NCBI RefSeq assembly: GCF_018390605.1 | Contig: NZ_JAHBGD010000012.1 | Span: 1 to 64,000, forward strand | DNA length: 64,000 nucleotides | DNA from: Ancylobacter defluvii | GTDB lineage: Bacteria > Pseudomonadota > Alphaproteobacteria > Rhizobiales > Xanthobacteraceae | Direction of reading: 5' to 3' | Shown: one piece after another, positions 21,682 through 34,085 of the stretch | Numbering within the stretch: the stretch's first letter is position 1 | Layout: each line of letters starts with the position of its first letter | Translations under genes and position numbers: made by a program | The notes under the pieces: generated by a model | The model's database searches: none | The model's input: the letters and a program-made list of their open reading frames with translations, nothing else | What the model was told of the DNA's origin: nothing

Positions 21682-22773
21682 ATGGCCGTGAAGTCTTTTA
21701 TCTCATCCCTCCTCAACAAGAAGCAGATGCCCGAATCGATCTTTTTCGACGGGGAGTTTGGGGCGGAGATAATTTTGTTTCTTCCGTTCGCGAACTGGCT
21801 TTCTCGGGCTGGGCTGCTCAAGAATACCGATATTCTTACCTTTTCCGGCATGACGATGTTCTATGAAGCGCTGGATTGCCGCTCCATCGTCGAGCGGCGG
21901 CAGCGTCGCCTCCACCGGCGCATCAGCACGCCGATGCCGATCGGCCTCGAGCATATTTATGCGCGCCCCTCGCCGTTTCATCTGTTCCCCGTCATGCGCC
22001 AACTGGGAACCCTGGACATCGCGAAAAGCAGCGATGCCTTCCGCGACAGCCTGGATGCGAAGCCTATCCTGATCGTCCACAATAAATTCAATAATGAGTG
22101 GAAGAACCCACCCATCAACTTCATCAACACGACCTGCCTGAGAGAGACCTTCGAGCGGCTGAGCGATCAATACACGATCGTCTATATCCGGCACGGCATC
22201 AAGGATATCCAGGCCGGCTACTCGAACGACGTCAGGCTGCGACCCGAATTCGACGATCTGTCGCTGATCAACGAATTTCCGTCGGTGTTCCTCTTCGATG
22301 ATCTCGTGCAAGACTACGCGTCGCGGTTCGGCGGCGTCAGCGTCAACGATTTCAAGGCCTCGCTCTATAAGCGGGCCTTCCATTTCATCAGCACCCAGGG
22401 CGGCGGCGCCCACCAATGCGCCTATTATTCCGGCTCGCTGCTGACGGTGCTCCACAAAATGGGACGGGAAATCGAGCTCGCCTATGCGGAAGGCTATTAT
22501 TCCTTCCTGACCAACCCCGCGCCGACCCGGGTGATCTGCCTGACGGATGACGATTACGTCTCTGCCCTTTCGCTCTATGACAACCCGCTGATCATTGACG
22601 GCGTGGCGCAGCTGCCCAACCGGCATAGCGACGTGGCCCAGTATCTGTCGCCCTGGAAGGCGCGCTTGCGCTGGACCGGACTGACGATGCCCGGAACCGC
22701 CTATGAGGTGCCCGAGCAATTGGCGCAGGCTGCCGACGCGACGCTGTCATGGCCGCGCGAGGCCGCGCAGTGA
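21682..22773 (+). CDS. unrecognised 363-residue protein, possibly glycan-related
   Basis: I cannot place this in a named family. It has no signal peptide and no membrane segment. Notable stretches are F-F-D-G-E-F-G-A-E near the N-terminus, V-H-N-K-F-N-N-E-W, V-Y-I-R-H-G-I-K and F-I-S-T-Q-G-G-G-A-H-Q-C-A-Y-Y-S-G followed by V-L-H-K-M-G-R-E-I-E. The Q-G-G-G-A-H then G-R-E-I-E arrangement recalls proteins in surface-polysaccharide clusters, but that is only an impression. Codon use and GC are visibly lower than in gltD before it. A GGAGAG lies about 11 bases upstream of the ATG. It may have been acquired horizontally. Confidence 0.6.
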   Translation: MAVKSFISSLLNKKQMPESIFFDGEFGAEIILFLPFANWLSRAGLLKNTDILTFSGMTMFYEALDCRSIVERRQRRLHRRISTPMPIGLEHIYARPSPFHLFPVMRQLGTLDIAKSSDAFRDSLDAKPILIVHNKFNNEWKNPPINFINTTCLRETFERLSDQYTIVYIRHGIKDIQAGYSNDVRLRPEFDDLSLINEFPSVFLFDDLVQDYASRFGGVSVNDFKASLYKRAFHFISTQGGGAHQCAYYSGSLLTVLHKMGREIELAYAEGYYSFLTNPAPTRVICLTDDDYVSALSLYDNPLIIDGVAQLPNRHSDVAQYLSPWKARLRWTGLTMPGTAYEVPEQLAQAADATLSWPREAAQ

Positions 22774-22825
22774 AGCCGCGCCGGTAGCAACCCGAGCCGA
22801 CGGGGAACAGCACAGGGCGCCGCCG

Positions 22826-24247
22826 CTACGGCGTCGCCGTCTTGGCGGCACCGGTCGATTCGGGGGCGGCCTGCGGAGCCGCGCCATCGCCCGCACGCTT
22901 CGGCGGCGTCCAGCTGAAATCGTCGGTGCGCCCGCTCACCGCCGGCAGCGGCTCGCCGCGCACCAACAGGCGCAGGGTGCCGTCCTGCGATTCCGGTGCG
23001 ACCGCCTCGCCTGATGGCTGCGGCGGCGGAGCCAGGGCGGCCCCGGGCGCGCCGACGAGCGTGCGTGCGCCAACCCCGGCTCCGGCGCCGGTCAGCATGA
23101 TGATCGAGGGACGAGCGGCCACCGGATCGCCGGGCACCGGCAATTCCTCATGCTCCAGCCGCGGCCCGAGATCGCGGTCGACGAAGAAGGCGAGCTTGCG
23201 CCCGCCGGCGCGGGTGAAGCCGAGACCGTTCGCGGTACGCAGCCGCCGGCGCTGGCCATCCACCGCCGGGCCGGACATCATGAACTGGCCGTTCTCGTCG
23301 ACAAAGCCGTCCCAGACCTCGACGAAGATCACCCCTGCCCGTTCAGCATGCTCGCCGAGCAATTCGTTGAGCCGGGCATTGCGCTCGCTGGCGGCGGCAT
23401 CGTCGACCGGCGGCAGCCCGACCAGAACCACCGGGCGTCCCTGCAGCTTCAGCCCGAGCAGCAGATCGTCGATGCGCCGGCCATAGATCGCCCGCCAGCG
23501 CTCGTCGAACAGCTCTGCCGCTCCGCCCGTATCCTGGATAGGTGCCAGATCGGCGCTGCCGGCGAACATGACGATCGCGCTCGGCGCCTCCGACGCGACC
23601 AGCCGGCGGGCACCATTGATCCAGTCATAGGCACTCGCCGGCGCGAAACCCGAGCCGGATTCGGCATGACCGACCACGGCGATGCCCTTGCGGTCGGCAG
23701 CAAAGGCATCGGCGAGCCCCTGCGCCAGCGCATCGGCATATTCATCGCCCAGCACCAGCACGATGCCCTTCAGATCCTCGCCCTGTTCCGCCCTGGCGGC
23801 GGCAGCGGTCGCGTAGACGGAGCCCCGCGGCTCGGCCGGCGTTTCGACCGCCGGCCGAGCCGGCGCGGCGACGGCGGGCGGTGGCGGGCCGAGATCGCGC
23901 GGGCGACCCGGCGCATAGCGCGGCTGGTCCTGCGGCTGGAACAGATCGATCAGCGGCTGGAACGGGTTCCAACCGCGCGGCTGCTGGGGCGACGCCTGAC
24001 GAACCGGCGCCGCCTGCTGCTGACGCCGCTGCGGGGGCTGCCGCGCACGTTGCGGCGGCGCGGCACGCGAGGGCTGACCGACATCGGCGGGGGGACGAAA
24101 CCAGTCCGCCTGCGCCAGCGCCGGCGCCTCCGGCAGAGCGAGCAGCAGCAGGCACAGCACCGAGCCGGCAAGTCGCAGCCATGCGGAGGGCGCGCCGCCC
24201 TCCGGTCCCATCCGCCGTCTCTGCCCGGTGCGGTCCATGAGATCCAT
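22826..24247 (-). CDS. exported DUF459/SGNH-like protein with altered catalytic blocks
   Basis: About 473 residues. A hydrophobic signal segment (A-G-S-V-L-C-L-L-L-L-A-L) is followed by a Gln/Pro/Arg-rich linker and an SGNH-hydrolase-like domain starting near residue 163. Block I reads L-V-L-G-D-E-Y-A-D, with Glu169 where SGNH enzymes have the nucleophilic Ser. The block III position reads G-S-A-D rather than GxND. The C-terminal block reads A-N-G-L-G-F-T, not D-x-x-H. It is therefore probably not a hydrolase. Its position, ending towards gltD and beside the lytic transglycosylase, is familiar from related genomes. Start uncertain: 24247 or 24238. Confidence 0.65.
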   Translation of the reverse strand: MDLMDRTGQRRRMGPEGGAPSAWLRLAGSVLCLLLLALPEAPALAQADWFRPPADVGQPSRAAPPQRARQPPQRRQQQAAPVRQASPQQPRGWNPFQPLIDLFQPQDQPRYAPGRPRDLGPPPPAVAAPARPAVETPAEPRGSVYATAAAARAEQGEDLKGIVLVLGDEYADALAQGLADAFAADRKGIAVVGHAESGSGFAPASAYDWINGARRLVASEAPSAIVMFAGSADLAPIQDTGGAAELFDERWRAIYGRRIDDLLLGLKLQGRPVVLVGLPPVDDAAASERNARLNELLGEHAERAGVIFVEVWDGFVDENGQFMMSGPAVDGQRRRLRTANGLGFTRAGGRKLAFFVDRDLGPRLEHEELPVPGDPVAARPSIIMLTGAGAGVGARTLVGAPGAALAPPPQPSGEAVAPESQDGTLRLLVRGEPLPAVSGRTDDFSWTPPKRAGDGAAPQAAPESTGAAKTATP

Positions 24248-24404
24248 CGTCGGCAAGCGGTGAACCAATATCGCGGCGGTTTCAAGTCCCGCCGCCCACC
24301 GTCTCCGCCGGAACGGCTCCACGCCGGGCAAAACCGCCCGGCATCAGCCCCCCCGAAGACGGCGGATCGGAGCGGTTTGCCGCCGCAAGCGAATGGCGGA
24401 CGCG

Positions 24405-25757
24405 CTAGCGCAGCCGGTCCAGCACCTCGCCGGTGGCGTGTCCGTCGGGCAGCATGCCGACGCTGACCTGGAACTCGCGCACCGCAACGCGGGTCTGCTG
24501 GCCCATGGTGCCGTCGGCCGGACCCGGATCGAAGCCGCGCCGGGCGAGGCGCTGCTGCAATTCCGAGCGCTCGGCACGCGACAGCATGCGCACATCTTCC
24601 GGCCACGGCGTGACGAACGGCCCGCCACCGCGGATGCGATCGGCAAGATGGCCGATGGCGAGCGCATAGGCATCGGCCGGGTTGTAGGAAAGGATGGCGC
24701 GGAAATTGTCGGTCATCAGGAAGGCCGGGCCATTGGCGCCGGAGGGCAGCAGTAGATAGGCCGTAGCCTCGCCATTGGGATAGCCGCGTCCGCCGACCCG
24801 TGTCACGCCGAGCGCTGCCCACTCGCGCAGCGGCTTGCGGATGCTCTTGTCGGCGAGGAGATAATCGAAGCCGCGCGGGGTGAGGACCTCGTAGCCCCAG
24901 CTGATGCCCGGCTTCCAGCCGCCGCGCTTCAGCTTGTTGGCGGTAGAGCCCATGGCGTCGGCGACGGAATCGACGACATTGCGATGGCCGTCGCCGTCGA
25001 AATCGACCGCGTCGCGCTGGAAGGCAGTGGGCATGAACTGGGTGAGGCCGAAGGCACCGGCCCACGAGCCCTTCAGGTGGCTCTCGGGAATATCGCCACG
25101 ATCGACGATGCGCAGGGCGGCGACGAACTCGTCGCGGAAATAGGGCTGCCGGCGACCGACGCAGGCGAGCGTCCCGGTCGCCTGGATCACCGGATAGGAA
25201 CCGCGGGCGCCGCCATAATTGGTCTCGATGCCCCAGATCGCCGCCACCACATAGGGATCGATGCCATAGGTGCGCTCGACGGCCTGGAAGACGGCGGCGT
25301 TCTCGGCCATTGCCTGGCGGCCCTTCTGGATGCGGGTCTCGGAGACCAGCATCTCGACATATTGTCCGGGCGTTCGGGAGAATTCCGGCTGGGTCTCCAG
25401 CTTCTTCATGATCGACATGTCGGGGGTGAGCCCGGCGGTGAGCCGGCGGAAGCCAGCGGCGGAAACCCCGGCCTGGCGGGCTTTCGGCTCCAGCGCCGCG
25501 ATGCAGCGGCTGAAATTCGCCTCCGCCGCGCGCAGGGCGGCCGGTTGCATGTCGGGATGCGACGAGCCCGTCGAGGCCGCCGGCGCCGAGGCGACGCGCG
25601 GCGGCGGCGCCACCCGCGCCGACACGGGCGAAGGCCCGGCCGTGGCGACGGTGCCGGTCACATCGTCCGAGAACGCGCAGCCCCCGAGCCCGATCGCGAG
25701 GACAACGGCGGCCATGCCGCCCGATAGGCGGCTGCCGGAAACCGACCCTGTACGCAT
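24405..25757 (-). CDS. lytic murein transglycosylase (MltB type) with peptidoglycan-binding domain
   Basis: A 450-residue lipoprotein. The signal ends in a lipobox L-G-G-C near residue 27, so it is probably anchored to the outer membrane facing the periplasm. The catalytic domain has A-A-I-W-G-I-E-T-N-Y-G with the acid Glu, then F-x-A-A-L-R-I-V, G-A-F-G-L-T-Q-F-M-P and W-G-Y-E-V, as in the MltB/family 3 enzymes that cut glycan strands to 1,6-anhydro ends. A C-terminal PG_binding_1 domain (L-Q-Q-R-L-A-R-R-G-F-D-P-G) ends the protein. It is divergent from galU; the 273-base gap should hold both promoters. Confidence 0.9.
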   Translation of the reverse strand: MRTGSVSGSRLSGGMAAVVLAIGLGGCAFSDDVTGTVATAGPSPVSARVAPPPRVASAPAASTGSSHPDMQPAALRAAEANFSRCIAALEPKARQAGVSAAGFRRLTAGLTPDMSIMKKLETQPEFSRTPGQYVEMLVSETRIQKGRQAMAENAAVFQAVERTYGIDPYVVAAIWGIETNYGGARGSYPVIQATGTLACVGRRQPYFRDEFVAALRIVDRGDIPESHLKGSWAGAFGLTQFMPTAFQRDAVDFDGDGHRNVVDSVADAMGSTANKLKRGGWKPGISWGYEVLTPRGFDYLLADKSIRKPLREWAALGVTRVGGRGYPNGEATAYLLLPSGANGPAFLMTDNFRAILSYNPADAYALAIGHLADRIRGGGPFVTPWPEDVRMLSRAERSELQQRLARRGFDPGPADGTMGQQTRVAVREFQVSVGMLPDGHATGEVLDRLR

Positions 25758-26030
25758 GTTGAGACCTCTGATACGCAGTCCGGGCCGATTAGGGGCTCGG
25801 CATGTTTTACGAGGACTTAACGTCAGGTCGGTTTTTCCGATTTCGTAGCGTAAGGGGCTTTATAATACCTCCATGCGACCGGCCGCGGCGGCCATGCTGG
25901 AGAGATAAGTTGCGGCCTGTCACATGATTTTTGTCATTGGCGCGCTTCTCACGTTAAGTTGAGGTTCATACGCCCCCACCTAGACCGATCCGGCTCGACC
26001 CGCTCATTTCAAGAACGGACCTAGTTGCAG

Positions 26031-26921
26031 ATGACACATATTCGCAAGGCGATCCTTCCCGTTGCCGGTCTCGGCACACGCTTCCTGCCCGCCACCAAGG
26101 CGGTTCCCAAAGAGATGCTGACCGTGGTCGACCGGCCCGTGGTGCAGCACGTCGTCGACGAGGCCCGCGCGGCCGGCATCGAACACATCGTTTTCGTCAC
26201 CGGCCGCAACAAGGGCGTGATCGAGGACCATTTCGACCGCCAGTACGAGCTCGAGGCCACGCTGTCCGAGCGCGGCAAGCATCAGCTGCTCGATACGTTG
26301 CGGGCCGAGACCCTGGGTCCCGGCAAGACCAGCTTCACCCGCCAGCAGCTGCCGCTCGGCCTCGGCCACGCGGTGTGGTGCGCCCGCGACATCATCGGCA
26401 ACGAGCCTTTCGCGCTCCTGCTGCCGGACATGCTGCACAAGCCGCGCAACGGCAAGAGCTGCCTCGCCCAGATGGTGGACGCCTATGACAAGGCGGGCGG
26501 CGGCAACCACATCGCCGTCTACGAAGTGCCGATGGACCAGACCGACCAGTACGGCATCGTCGGCCTCGGCGAAAACATTGCCGAGCGCGTGCATCGCATC
26601 GCCAAGATGGTCGAAAAGCCGAAGAAGGAGGTCGCTCCCTCCAACCTCGCCATTTCCGGCCGCTACATCCTGCAGCCGGAGATCTTCGACCTGCTGGAGA
26701 CCCAGGAGCGCGGCGCCGGCGGCGAGATCCAGCTGACCGATTCGATGCTGAAGCTGGCCAAGAAGCAGGACTTCTACAGCGTCACCTTCGACGGCTCGAT
26801 CTATGATTGCGGCTCGAAGCTCGGCTTCCTGATGGCCAATGTCGCCTATGCGCTGGCGCGGCCGGACATTGCCGAGACCTTCCGCCCCGAGCTCGACGCG
26901 CTGCTCGCCAGCAACGACTGA
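26031..26921 (+). CDS. galU: UTP-glucose-1-phosphate uridylyltransferase
   Basis: A 296-residue enzyme making UDP-glucose for exopolysaccharide, LPS and osmoregulated glucans. The nucleotide-binding signature [20 protein letters not shown] opens the protein at residues 9-28. L-P-D-M-L carries the metal-binding Asp, and V-E-K-P-K-K-E lies in the sugar-binding half. The start at 26031 gives M-T-H-I-R-K-A; an in-frame TTG lies two codons upstream. Length is typical. Transcribed alone, convergent with the NfeD gene. Confidence 0.95.
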   Translation: MTHIRKAILPVAGLGTRFLPATKAVPKEMLTVVDRPVVQHVVDEARAAGIEHIVFVTGRNKGVIEDHFDRQYELEATLSERGKHQLLDTLRAETLGPGKTSFTRQQLPLGLGHAVWCARDIIGNEPFALLLPDMLHKPRNGKSCLAQMVDAYDKAGGGNHIAVYEVPMDQTDQYGIVGLGENIAERVHRIAKMVEKPKKEVAPSNLAISGRYILQPEIFDLLETQERGAGGEIQLTDSMLKLAKKQDFYSVTFDGSIYDCGSKLGFLMANVAYALARPDIAETFRPELDALLASND

Positions 26922-26955
26922 GGCGGTTCGCCGCTCTCGCCCGAGGGAGCGCGGC

Positions 26956-27420
26956 TCAGGCCGCCGTCCCCTCGGGTCGCACCGTGAGCGTCGCGCCGTC
27001 GATGCCGGTGACCACCACCCGCGCACCCGCCGGGCAATCCTCCCCCATCACCCGCCACACGGTATCGTCGACCCTCACCTGGCCGACGCCGCCGGCGATG
27101 GGTTCCCGCAGCACGAAGGCGCGGCCGATCAACGCCTCGGTGCGGCGGTTGAGGAACGGACGGTCGCTCGCCTTCGGTCCGCGCGGGAACATCCGGCGGC
27201 CGAGCAGCAAGGTGACGAAGGCCAGCACTGCATAAAGCACCAACTGCCCCTGCCAGCCGATCTCCAGCAGCGGCACGACGAGCCCGGTCGCCAGCGCCGC
27301 GACCCCGAGCCAGATCAACTGGGCGCCAGGCAGCAGCAGTTCGCCCAGCAGCAACAAGCCGGCGATGATGAACCAGATCCAGTTGCCGATCTCGCGCCCG
27401 ATCTCCGCCAGAACTGCCAT
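26956..27420 (-). CDS. NfeD family membrane protein
   Basis: A 154-residue protein with two to three hydrophobic helices in the first half (W-I-W-F-I-I-A-G-L-L-L-L-G-E-L, then a helix pair around residues 35-75). A soluble C-terminal OB-fold domain follows, with L-I-G-R-A-F-V-L-R-E-P and V-D-D-T-V-W-R-V. NfeD proteins work with SPFH proteins in membrane microdomain organisation. The partner SPFH gene ends 24 bases upstream, consistent with one transcript. The ATG at 27420 has GGAGG 5 bases before it; a GTG directly upstream is less well placed. Confidence 0.9.
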   Translation of the reverse strand: MAVLAEIGREIGNWIWFIIAGLLLLGELLLPGAQLIWLGVAALATGLVVPLLEIGWQGQLVLYAVLAFVTLLLGRRMFPRGPKASDRPFLNRRTEALIGRAFVLREPIAGGVGQVRVDDTVWRVMGEDCPAGARVVVTGIDGATLTVRPEGTAA

Positions 27421-27444
27421 CACCGCCTCCGCCTCGCCCGCCGA

Positions 27445-28449
27445 TCAGCTTCCGAAGCCGTCATGGCCACCGGATGACGTCCCCGCCGCCGGCCCCGTCG
27501 GCCGCGGGCGCGCCGGGCCACGCGCCGCGCCTGCCTCTCCGAATGCGCCGCGGGCGATCTCGGCGATGCCGGCGAGCGAGCCGAGAATCGCCGTCGCCTC
27601 ATAGGGCAGGATCAGTGTCTTCTGGTTCGGCGCGGTGGCCATCGCCTCCAGCGCCTTCACGTATTTCTCGGCGATGTAGTAGTTCAGAGCCGCCGGATCG
27701 CCGGACGCCACGGCGGCGGACAGCATCTGCGTCGCCTTGGCGTCGGCCTCGGCAAGCCGCTCGCGCGCCTCCGCGTCGCGGAAGGCGGCCTCGCGCCGTC
27801 CCTCGGCCTGAAGGATCTGGCCTTGCTTCTCGCCTTCGGCGCGCAGGATCTCCGACTGGCGCTGGCCTTCCGCCTCCAGCACCACGGCGCGCTTCTCGCG
27901 CTCGGCCTTCATCTGCCGCCCCATCGCGGTAACCAGGTCGGCGGGAGGCACGATGTCCTTGATTTCGATGCGGGTGATCTTCACGCCCCAGGGCGAGGCG
28001 GCGGCGTCGACCACCTTGAGCAGGCGCTCATTGATTTCGTCGCGATGCGACAGCAGCTGGTCGAGGTCCATCGCACCCATCACCGTGCGGATATTGGTGG
28101 TGGTCAGCGCGAGGATGGCAAGGTCAAGCTGGGAGACCTCATAGCTGGCGCGCGGAGCATCGAACACCTGGAAGAAGGCGACCCCGTCGACCGCCACCGT
28201 GGCGTTGTCCTTGGTGATCACCTCCTGCGTCGGCACGTCGAGCACCTGCTCCATCATGTTCACCTTGTGGCCGATGCGGTCGATGAACGGGATGATGATG
28301 TTGAGGCCCGGCGTCAGGCTGCGGGTGTAGCGGCCGAATCGCTCCACCGTATACTGGTAACCCTGCGGAACGGTCTTCACGCCGGCGAGGATGGTGGCGA
28401 TCGCCAGCACCAGAAGCACGACGACGAACAGGTTGAAGCCGATCAGCAT
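27445..28449 (-). CDS. SPFH/stomatin-like protein (QmcA type)
   Basis: A 334-residue protein: an N-terminal membrane helix (F-N-L-F-V-V-V-L-L-V-L), then the SPFH domain from about residue 25 (V-P-Q-G-Y-Q-Y-T-V-E-R-F-G-R-Y). A long charged Ala/Glu/Arg coiled coil follows (A-E-R-E-K-R-A-V-V-L-E-A-E-G), and the C-terminal tail is Gly/Pro-rich. It forms large membrane-bound oligomers and is paired with the following NfeD gene. The ATG at 28449 follows GGAG by 6 bases and gives M-L-I-G-F-N; four upstream codons were not used. Confidence 0.9.
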   Translation of the reverse strand: MLIGFNLFVVVLLVLAIATILAGVKTVPQGYQYTVERFGRYTRSLTPGLNIIIPFIDRIGHKVNMMEQVLDVPTQEVITKDNATVAVDGVAFFQVFDAPRASYEVSQLDLAILALTTTNIRTVMGAMDLDQLLSHRDEINERLLKVVDAAASPWGVKITRIEIKDIVPPADLVTAMGRQMKAEREKRAVVLEAEGQRQSEILRAEGEKQGQILQAEGRREAAFRDAEARERLAEADAKATQMLSAAVASGDPAALNYYIAEKYVKALEAMATAPNQKTLILPYEATAILGSLAGIAEIARGAFGEAGAARGPARPRPTGPAAGTSSGGHDGFGS

Positions 28450-28664
28450 GGGTCGCTCCAAAGGGGTACCGAGGTCGGGCGGAGGAGTGTGGCGCGGGGC
28501 AACCCCGGCCGCAAGGCGGCTGCCGGGACGCGATCAGGCGCGGTCGAGTACCGGCGATCAAGACAGAATGGCAACGGCGCGCGGCGATGCCGCCGGCCGA
28601 AAGCAGGACGGCGCGGCCCTTTGCCGGGTCGCGCCGCGTTGGATCATCGGCAGGCGAAGGCCGC

Positions 28665-31280
<2,616 letters not shown>

Positions 31281-31552
31281 AGGTCGTTGCCTCCTGGCCC
31301 CCCGTGGCCTCGTGAGCGAGCACACACGGTCTTGCGGGACGGCGGCGCCCGTATCCCGGCCACCGCGACGAACCCCGATCAGGCGATCCGTCCCTGCTCA
31401 TGTAGTGTGGCAGATCGGCAACGAAAGGGGGCGCCGGACCAGAAAATACCGAGGCCGGCCGCCGCCGGTCGCCTCGGGCAATCAGCGCCATTCCAGGTTA
31501 TAGTGCCCCGGTCGGGCGGTGCTCGGCCGCCCGTGGCATGGGAGGCTTCACC

Positions 31553-31780
31553 ATGGCTTTCGACGCTCGTAAGCTACCATCCCGGACCAAGGCGGTCGGA
31601 CTGTTCGACAGCGCCCAACGGCTGGAGCGCGCCGTCAAGGATCTCGAGGCGGCCGGCTTCGACCGCAGCGAACTCAGCATTCTCGCCAGCGATGACGCCG
31701 TGCGGCGCCGGATCGGCCGCGAATGGCTGGCGGAGCGTGTCGCCCCGATCATCCGGCCGGAGAACCGCATCGTCTATTGA
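31553..31780 (+). CDS. small conserved protein resembling the N-terminus of general stress proteins
   Basis: A 75-residue cytosolic protein. V-G-L-F-D-S-A-Q-R-L-E-R-A-V-K-D-L-E-A-A-G-F and S-E-L-S-I-L-A-S look like the beta-alpha-beta opening of the general-stress-protein 17M/YflT-like domain, where such motifs bring two ends of a helix together. Here nothing follows but R-R-R-I-G-R-E-W-L and a short tail, so it is either a stand-alone mini version or a truncation. GGGAGG lies 7 bases before the ATG at 31553. It lies between clpB (divergent) and ubiG (convergent). Confidence 0.6.
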   Translation: MAFDARKLPSRTKAVGLFDSAQRLERAVKDLEAAGFDRSELSILASDDAVRRRIGREWLAERVAPIIRPENRIVY

Positions 31781-31807
31781 GGTGTCGGCCGGATTCGGCG
31801 GGCCGCC

Positions 31808-32560
31808 TCACGCCGGCCGTTCGGCGAGCAGCATGTAGTTGACCGCCAGATCGGTGGAGCGGCGCCATTCGGCGAGCAGCGGATTGAAAACCACGCCCTC
31901 GCGATCGGTCACGGCGAGGCCCCCGGCGGTCATCGCCGCCGCCAGTTCCTCGGGGGTGACGAAGCGCTTCCAGTCATGCGTGCCCCGCGGCAGCCAGCCG
32001 AGCACATATTCGGCGCCGACGATGGCGAGGGCGAAGCTGCGGCCGGTGCGGTTCAGCGTCGCGGCGCACATCAGCCCGCCCGGCTTCACCATCTCCGCCG
32101 CGCTGTTCACGAACAGCCCGACATCGGCGACATGCTCGACCACCTCCATCGCCAGCACCACGTCGAAGCGCTCGCCGGCTGCCGCCATCGCCTCGGCGGT
32201 GGTGGCACGATACTCGACAGGCGCGCCGCTCTCCCCGGCATGGAGGGAGGCGACGCGCACATTGCGCTCGGCGGGATCGATGCCGACCACGGTGGCCCCC
32301 ATCCGCGCCAGCGGCTCGCACAGCAGTCCGCCGCCGCAGCCGATATCGAGCAGGCGCAGCCCCTCCAGCGGGCGCATGGCGCGCGGGTCGCGGTTGAAAT
32401 GGGTGACGATCTTCTCGCGCAGATAGGCGAGCCGTACCGGATTGAACTTGTGGAGAACCCCCATCTTGCCGCGCGGATTCCACCATTCGGCAGCGAGAGC
32501 GGCGAAGCGCTCCACTTCGCGAGGATCGACGGTGGTGGCGGTGTCGGCGGTCTCGGTCAT
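31808..32560 (-). CDS. ubiG: ubiquinone biosynthesis O-methyltransferase
   Basis: A 250-residue SAM-dependent enzyme catalysing both O-methylations in ubiquinone synthesis. Recognised by [13 protein letters not shown] at the N-terminus, then F-N-P-V-R-L-A-Y. The SAM motif is [15 protein letters not shown], then E-V-V-E-H-V and T-L-N-R-T. The T-H-D-W-x-x-F-V region and a C-terminal L-A-V-N-Y complete the family pattern. Start at 32560 (M-T-E-T-A-D); an in-frame ATG six codons earlier is possible. Divergent from lysC, a pairing common in rhizobia. Confidence 0.93.
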   Translation of the reverse strand: MTETADTATTVDPREVERFAALAAEWWNPRGKMGVLHKFNPVRLAYLREKIVTHFNRDPRAMRPLEGLRLLDIGCGGGLLCEPLARMGATVVGIDPAERNVRVASLHAGESGAPVEYRATTAEAMAAAGERFDVVLAMEVVEHVADVGLFVNSAAEMVKPGGLMCAATLNRTGRSFALAIVGAEYVLGWLPRGTHDWKRFVTPEELAAAMTAGGLAVTDREGVVFNPLLAEWRRSTDLAVNYMLLAERPA

Positions 32561-32750
32561 CAGGCGCTCTCGGGTCAATCGGGCTCAACCGGTCGGAAAC
32601 GGGCGCAGCCGGGAAGAATTCCAAGCTCGCCGCCGACCCACGCGCGCCCGTTGCGGGCGGGGCGCGAGGTGGATATGTATACGCGCCTTTTCGGCCGGGG
32701 GCTCCCTCCCCTGCGCCCGACATAAGAACAAAGCGGTACGGTTTCTTCCC

Positions 32751-34004
32751 ATGGCACGTCTGGTGATGAAGTTCGGCGGCACGTCCGTCGCGAACGTGGA
32801 GCGCATCAAGAACGTCGCCCGCCACGTCAAACGCGAGATCGACGCCGGTCACGAGGTCGCCGTGGTGGTTTCCGCCATGTCCGGCAAGACCAACGAGCTG
32901 GTCGCCTGGTGCCGCGACACGGCGGTGCTGTACGATGCCCCCGAATATGACGCCATCGTCGCCTCGGGCGAGCAGGTGACGTCGGGTCTTCTTGCCATCG
33001 CGCTGCGGGACATGGGCATTGCGGCCCGCTCCTGGCAGGGCTGGCAGCTGCCGATCTCCACCGACGACGCCCATGGCTCGGCGCGCATCCTGTCGGTGAA
33101 CGGCGACGAGATCGTCCGCCGATTCGGCGCCGGCCGCGAGGTGGCGGTGATTGCCGGCTTCCAGGGCATCCACGAGCCGTCCGGCCGGGTCACCACGCTG
33201 GGGCGCGGCGGCTCCGACACCAGCGCGGTGGCGGTGGCCGCCGCCATCAGGGCCGATCGCTGCGACATCTATACCGACGTCGATGGCGTCTATACTACCG
33301 ACCCGCGCATCGTCCCCAAGGCCAAGCGCCTCGACAAGGTCGCCTTCGAGGAGATGCTGGAGATGGCGTCGCTGGGCGCCAAGGTGCTGCAGGTGCGCTC
33401 GGTCGAGATGGCCATGGTGCACAAGGTGCGGACCTTCGTGCGCTCCAGCTTCACCGACCCGGATGCACCGGAACTCAAGACCGCCGGCGATCCGCCGGGC
33501 ACCCTGATCTGCGACGAGGAGGAAATCGTGGAGAGTGAAGTCGTCACCGGCATCGCCTTCGCGCGCGACGAGGCCCAGGTGAGCATCCGCCGCGTGCCGG
33601 ACAAGCCGGGCATCGCCGCCAACGTCTTCGTGCCGTTGGCCGATGCCAACATCAACGTCGACATGATCGTGCAGAACATTTCGGCGGAAGGCCATACCGA
33701 CATCACCTTCACCGTGCCGACCGCCGATTTCGAGCGCGCCAAGGCGGCGCTCGCGGCGGTCAAGTCGGAGATCGGCTTCGAGACCATCGAGGGCGCCACC
33801 GACGTGGTGAAGATCTCGATCATCGGCATCGGCATGCGCTCGCATGCCGGCGTCGCCGCCCGCGCCTTCAAGGCGCTGTCCGAACGCGGTATCAACATCC
33901 GCGCCATCTCCACTTCCGAGATCAAGATCTCGGTGCTGATCGATGCGGCTTATACCGAACTTGCGGTGCGGACGCTGCATTCGGTATACGGGCTCGACGC
34001 CTGA
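32751..34004 (+). CDS. lysC: aspartate kinase
   Basis: A 417-residue enzyme for the first step of lysine, threonine and methionine synthesis. The kinase domain starts [10 protein letters not shown] at residues 5-14, with [11 protein letters not shown] in the middle and [11 protein letters not shown]. Two C-terminal ACT domains (from about residue 265) mediate feedback inhibition, with P-D-K-P-G-I-A-A and I-N-V-D-M-I-V-Q. The length is that of monofunctional class II enzymes. The 190-base gap to divergent ubiG holds its promoter. ptsP follows 81 bases downstream on the same strand. Confidence 0.96.
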   Translation: MARLVMKFGGTSVANVERIKNVARHVKREIDAGHEVAVVVSAMSGKTNELVAWCRDTAVLYDAPEYDAIVASGEQVTSGLLAIALRDMGIAARSWQGWQLPISTDDAHGSARILSVNGDEIVRRFGAGREVAVIAGFQGIHEPSGRVTTLGRGGSDTSAVAVAAAIRADRCDIYTDVDGVYTTDPRIVPKAKRLDKVAFEEMLEMASLGAKVLQVRSVEMAMVHKVRTFVRSSFTDPDAPELKTAGDPPGTLICDEEEIVESEVVTGIAFARDEAQVSIRRVPDKPGIAANVFVPLADANINVDMIVQNISAEGHTDITFTVPTADFERAKAALAAVKSEIGFETIEGATDVVKISIIGIGMRSHAGVAARAFKALSERGINIRAISTSEIKISVLIDAAYTELAVRTLHSVYGLDA

Positions 34005-34085
34005 CGGCATTATTTCGGCGGCGCGACCCCGGCCGCGCCGATTCTTCGATAGATCCGGGTTTTGCCCGGCTTCCAGGGACGGCCG

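Noticed and set aside
25815..25960. CTTAACGT and ACGTTAAG as a paired operator between the transglycosylase and galU
   Set aside because: The 8-base inverted copies are about 135 bases apart and may occur by chance; they do not match the CtrA site TTAA-N7-TTAA.
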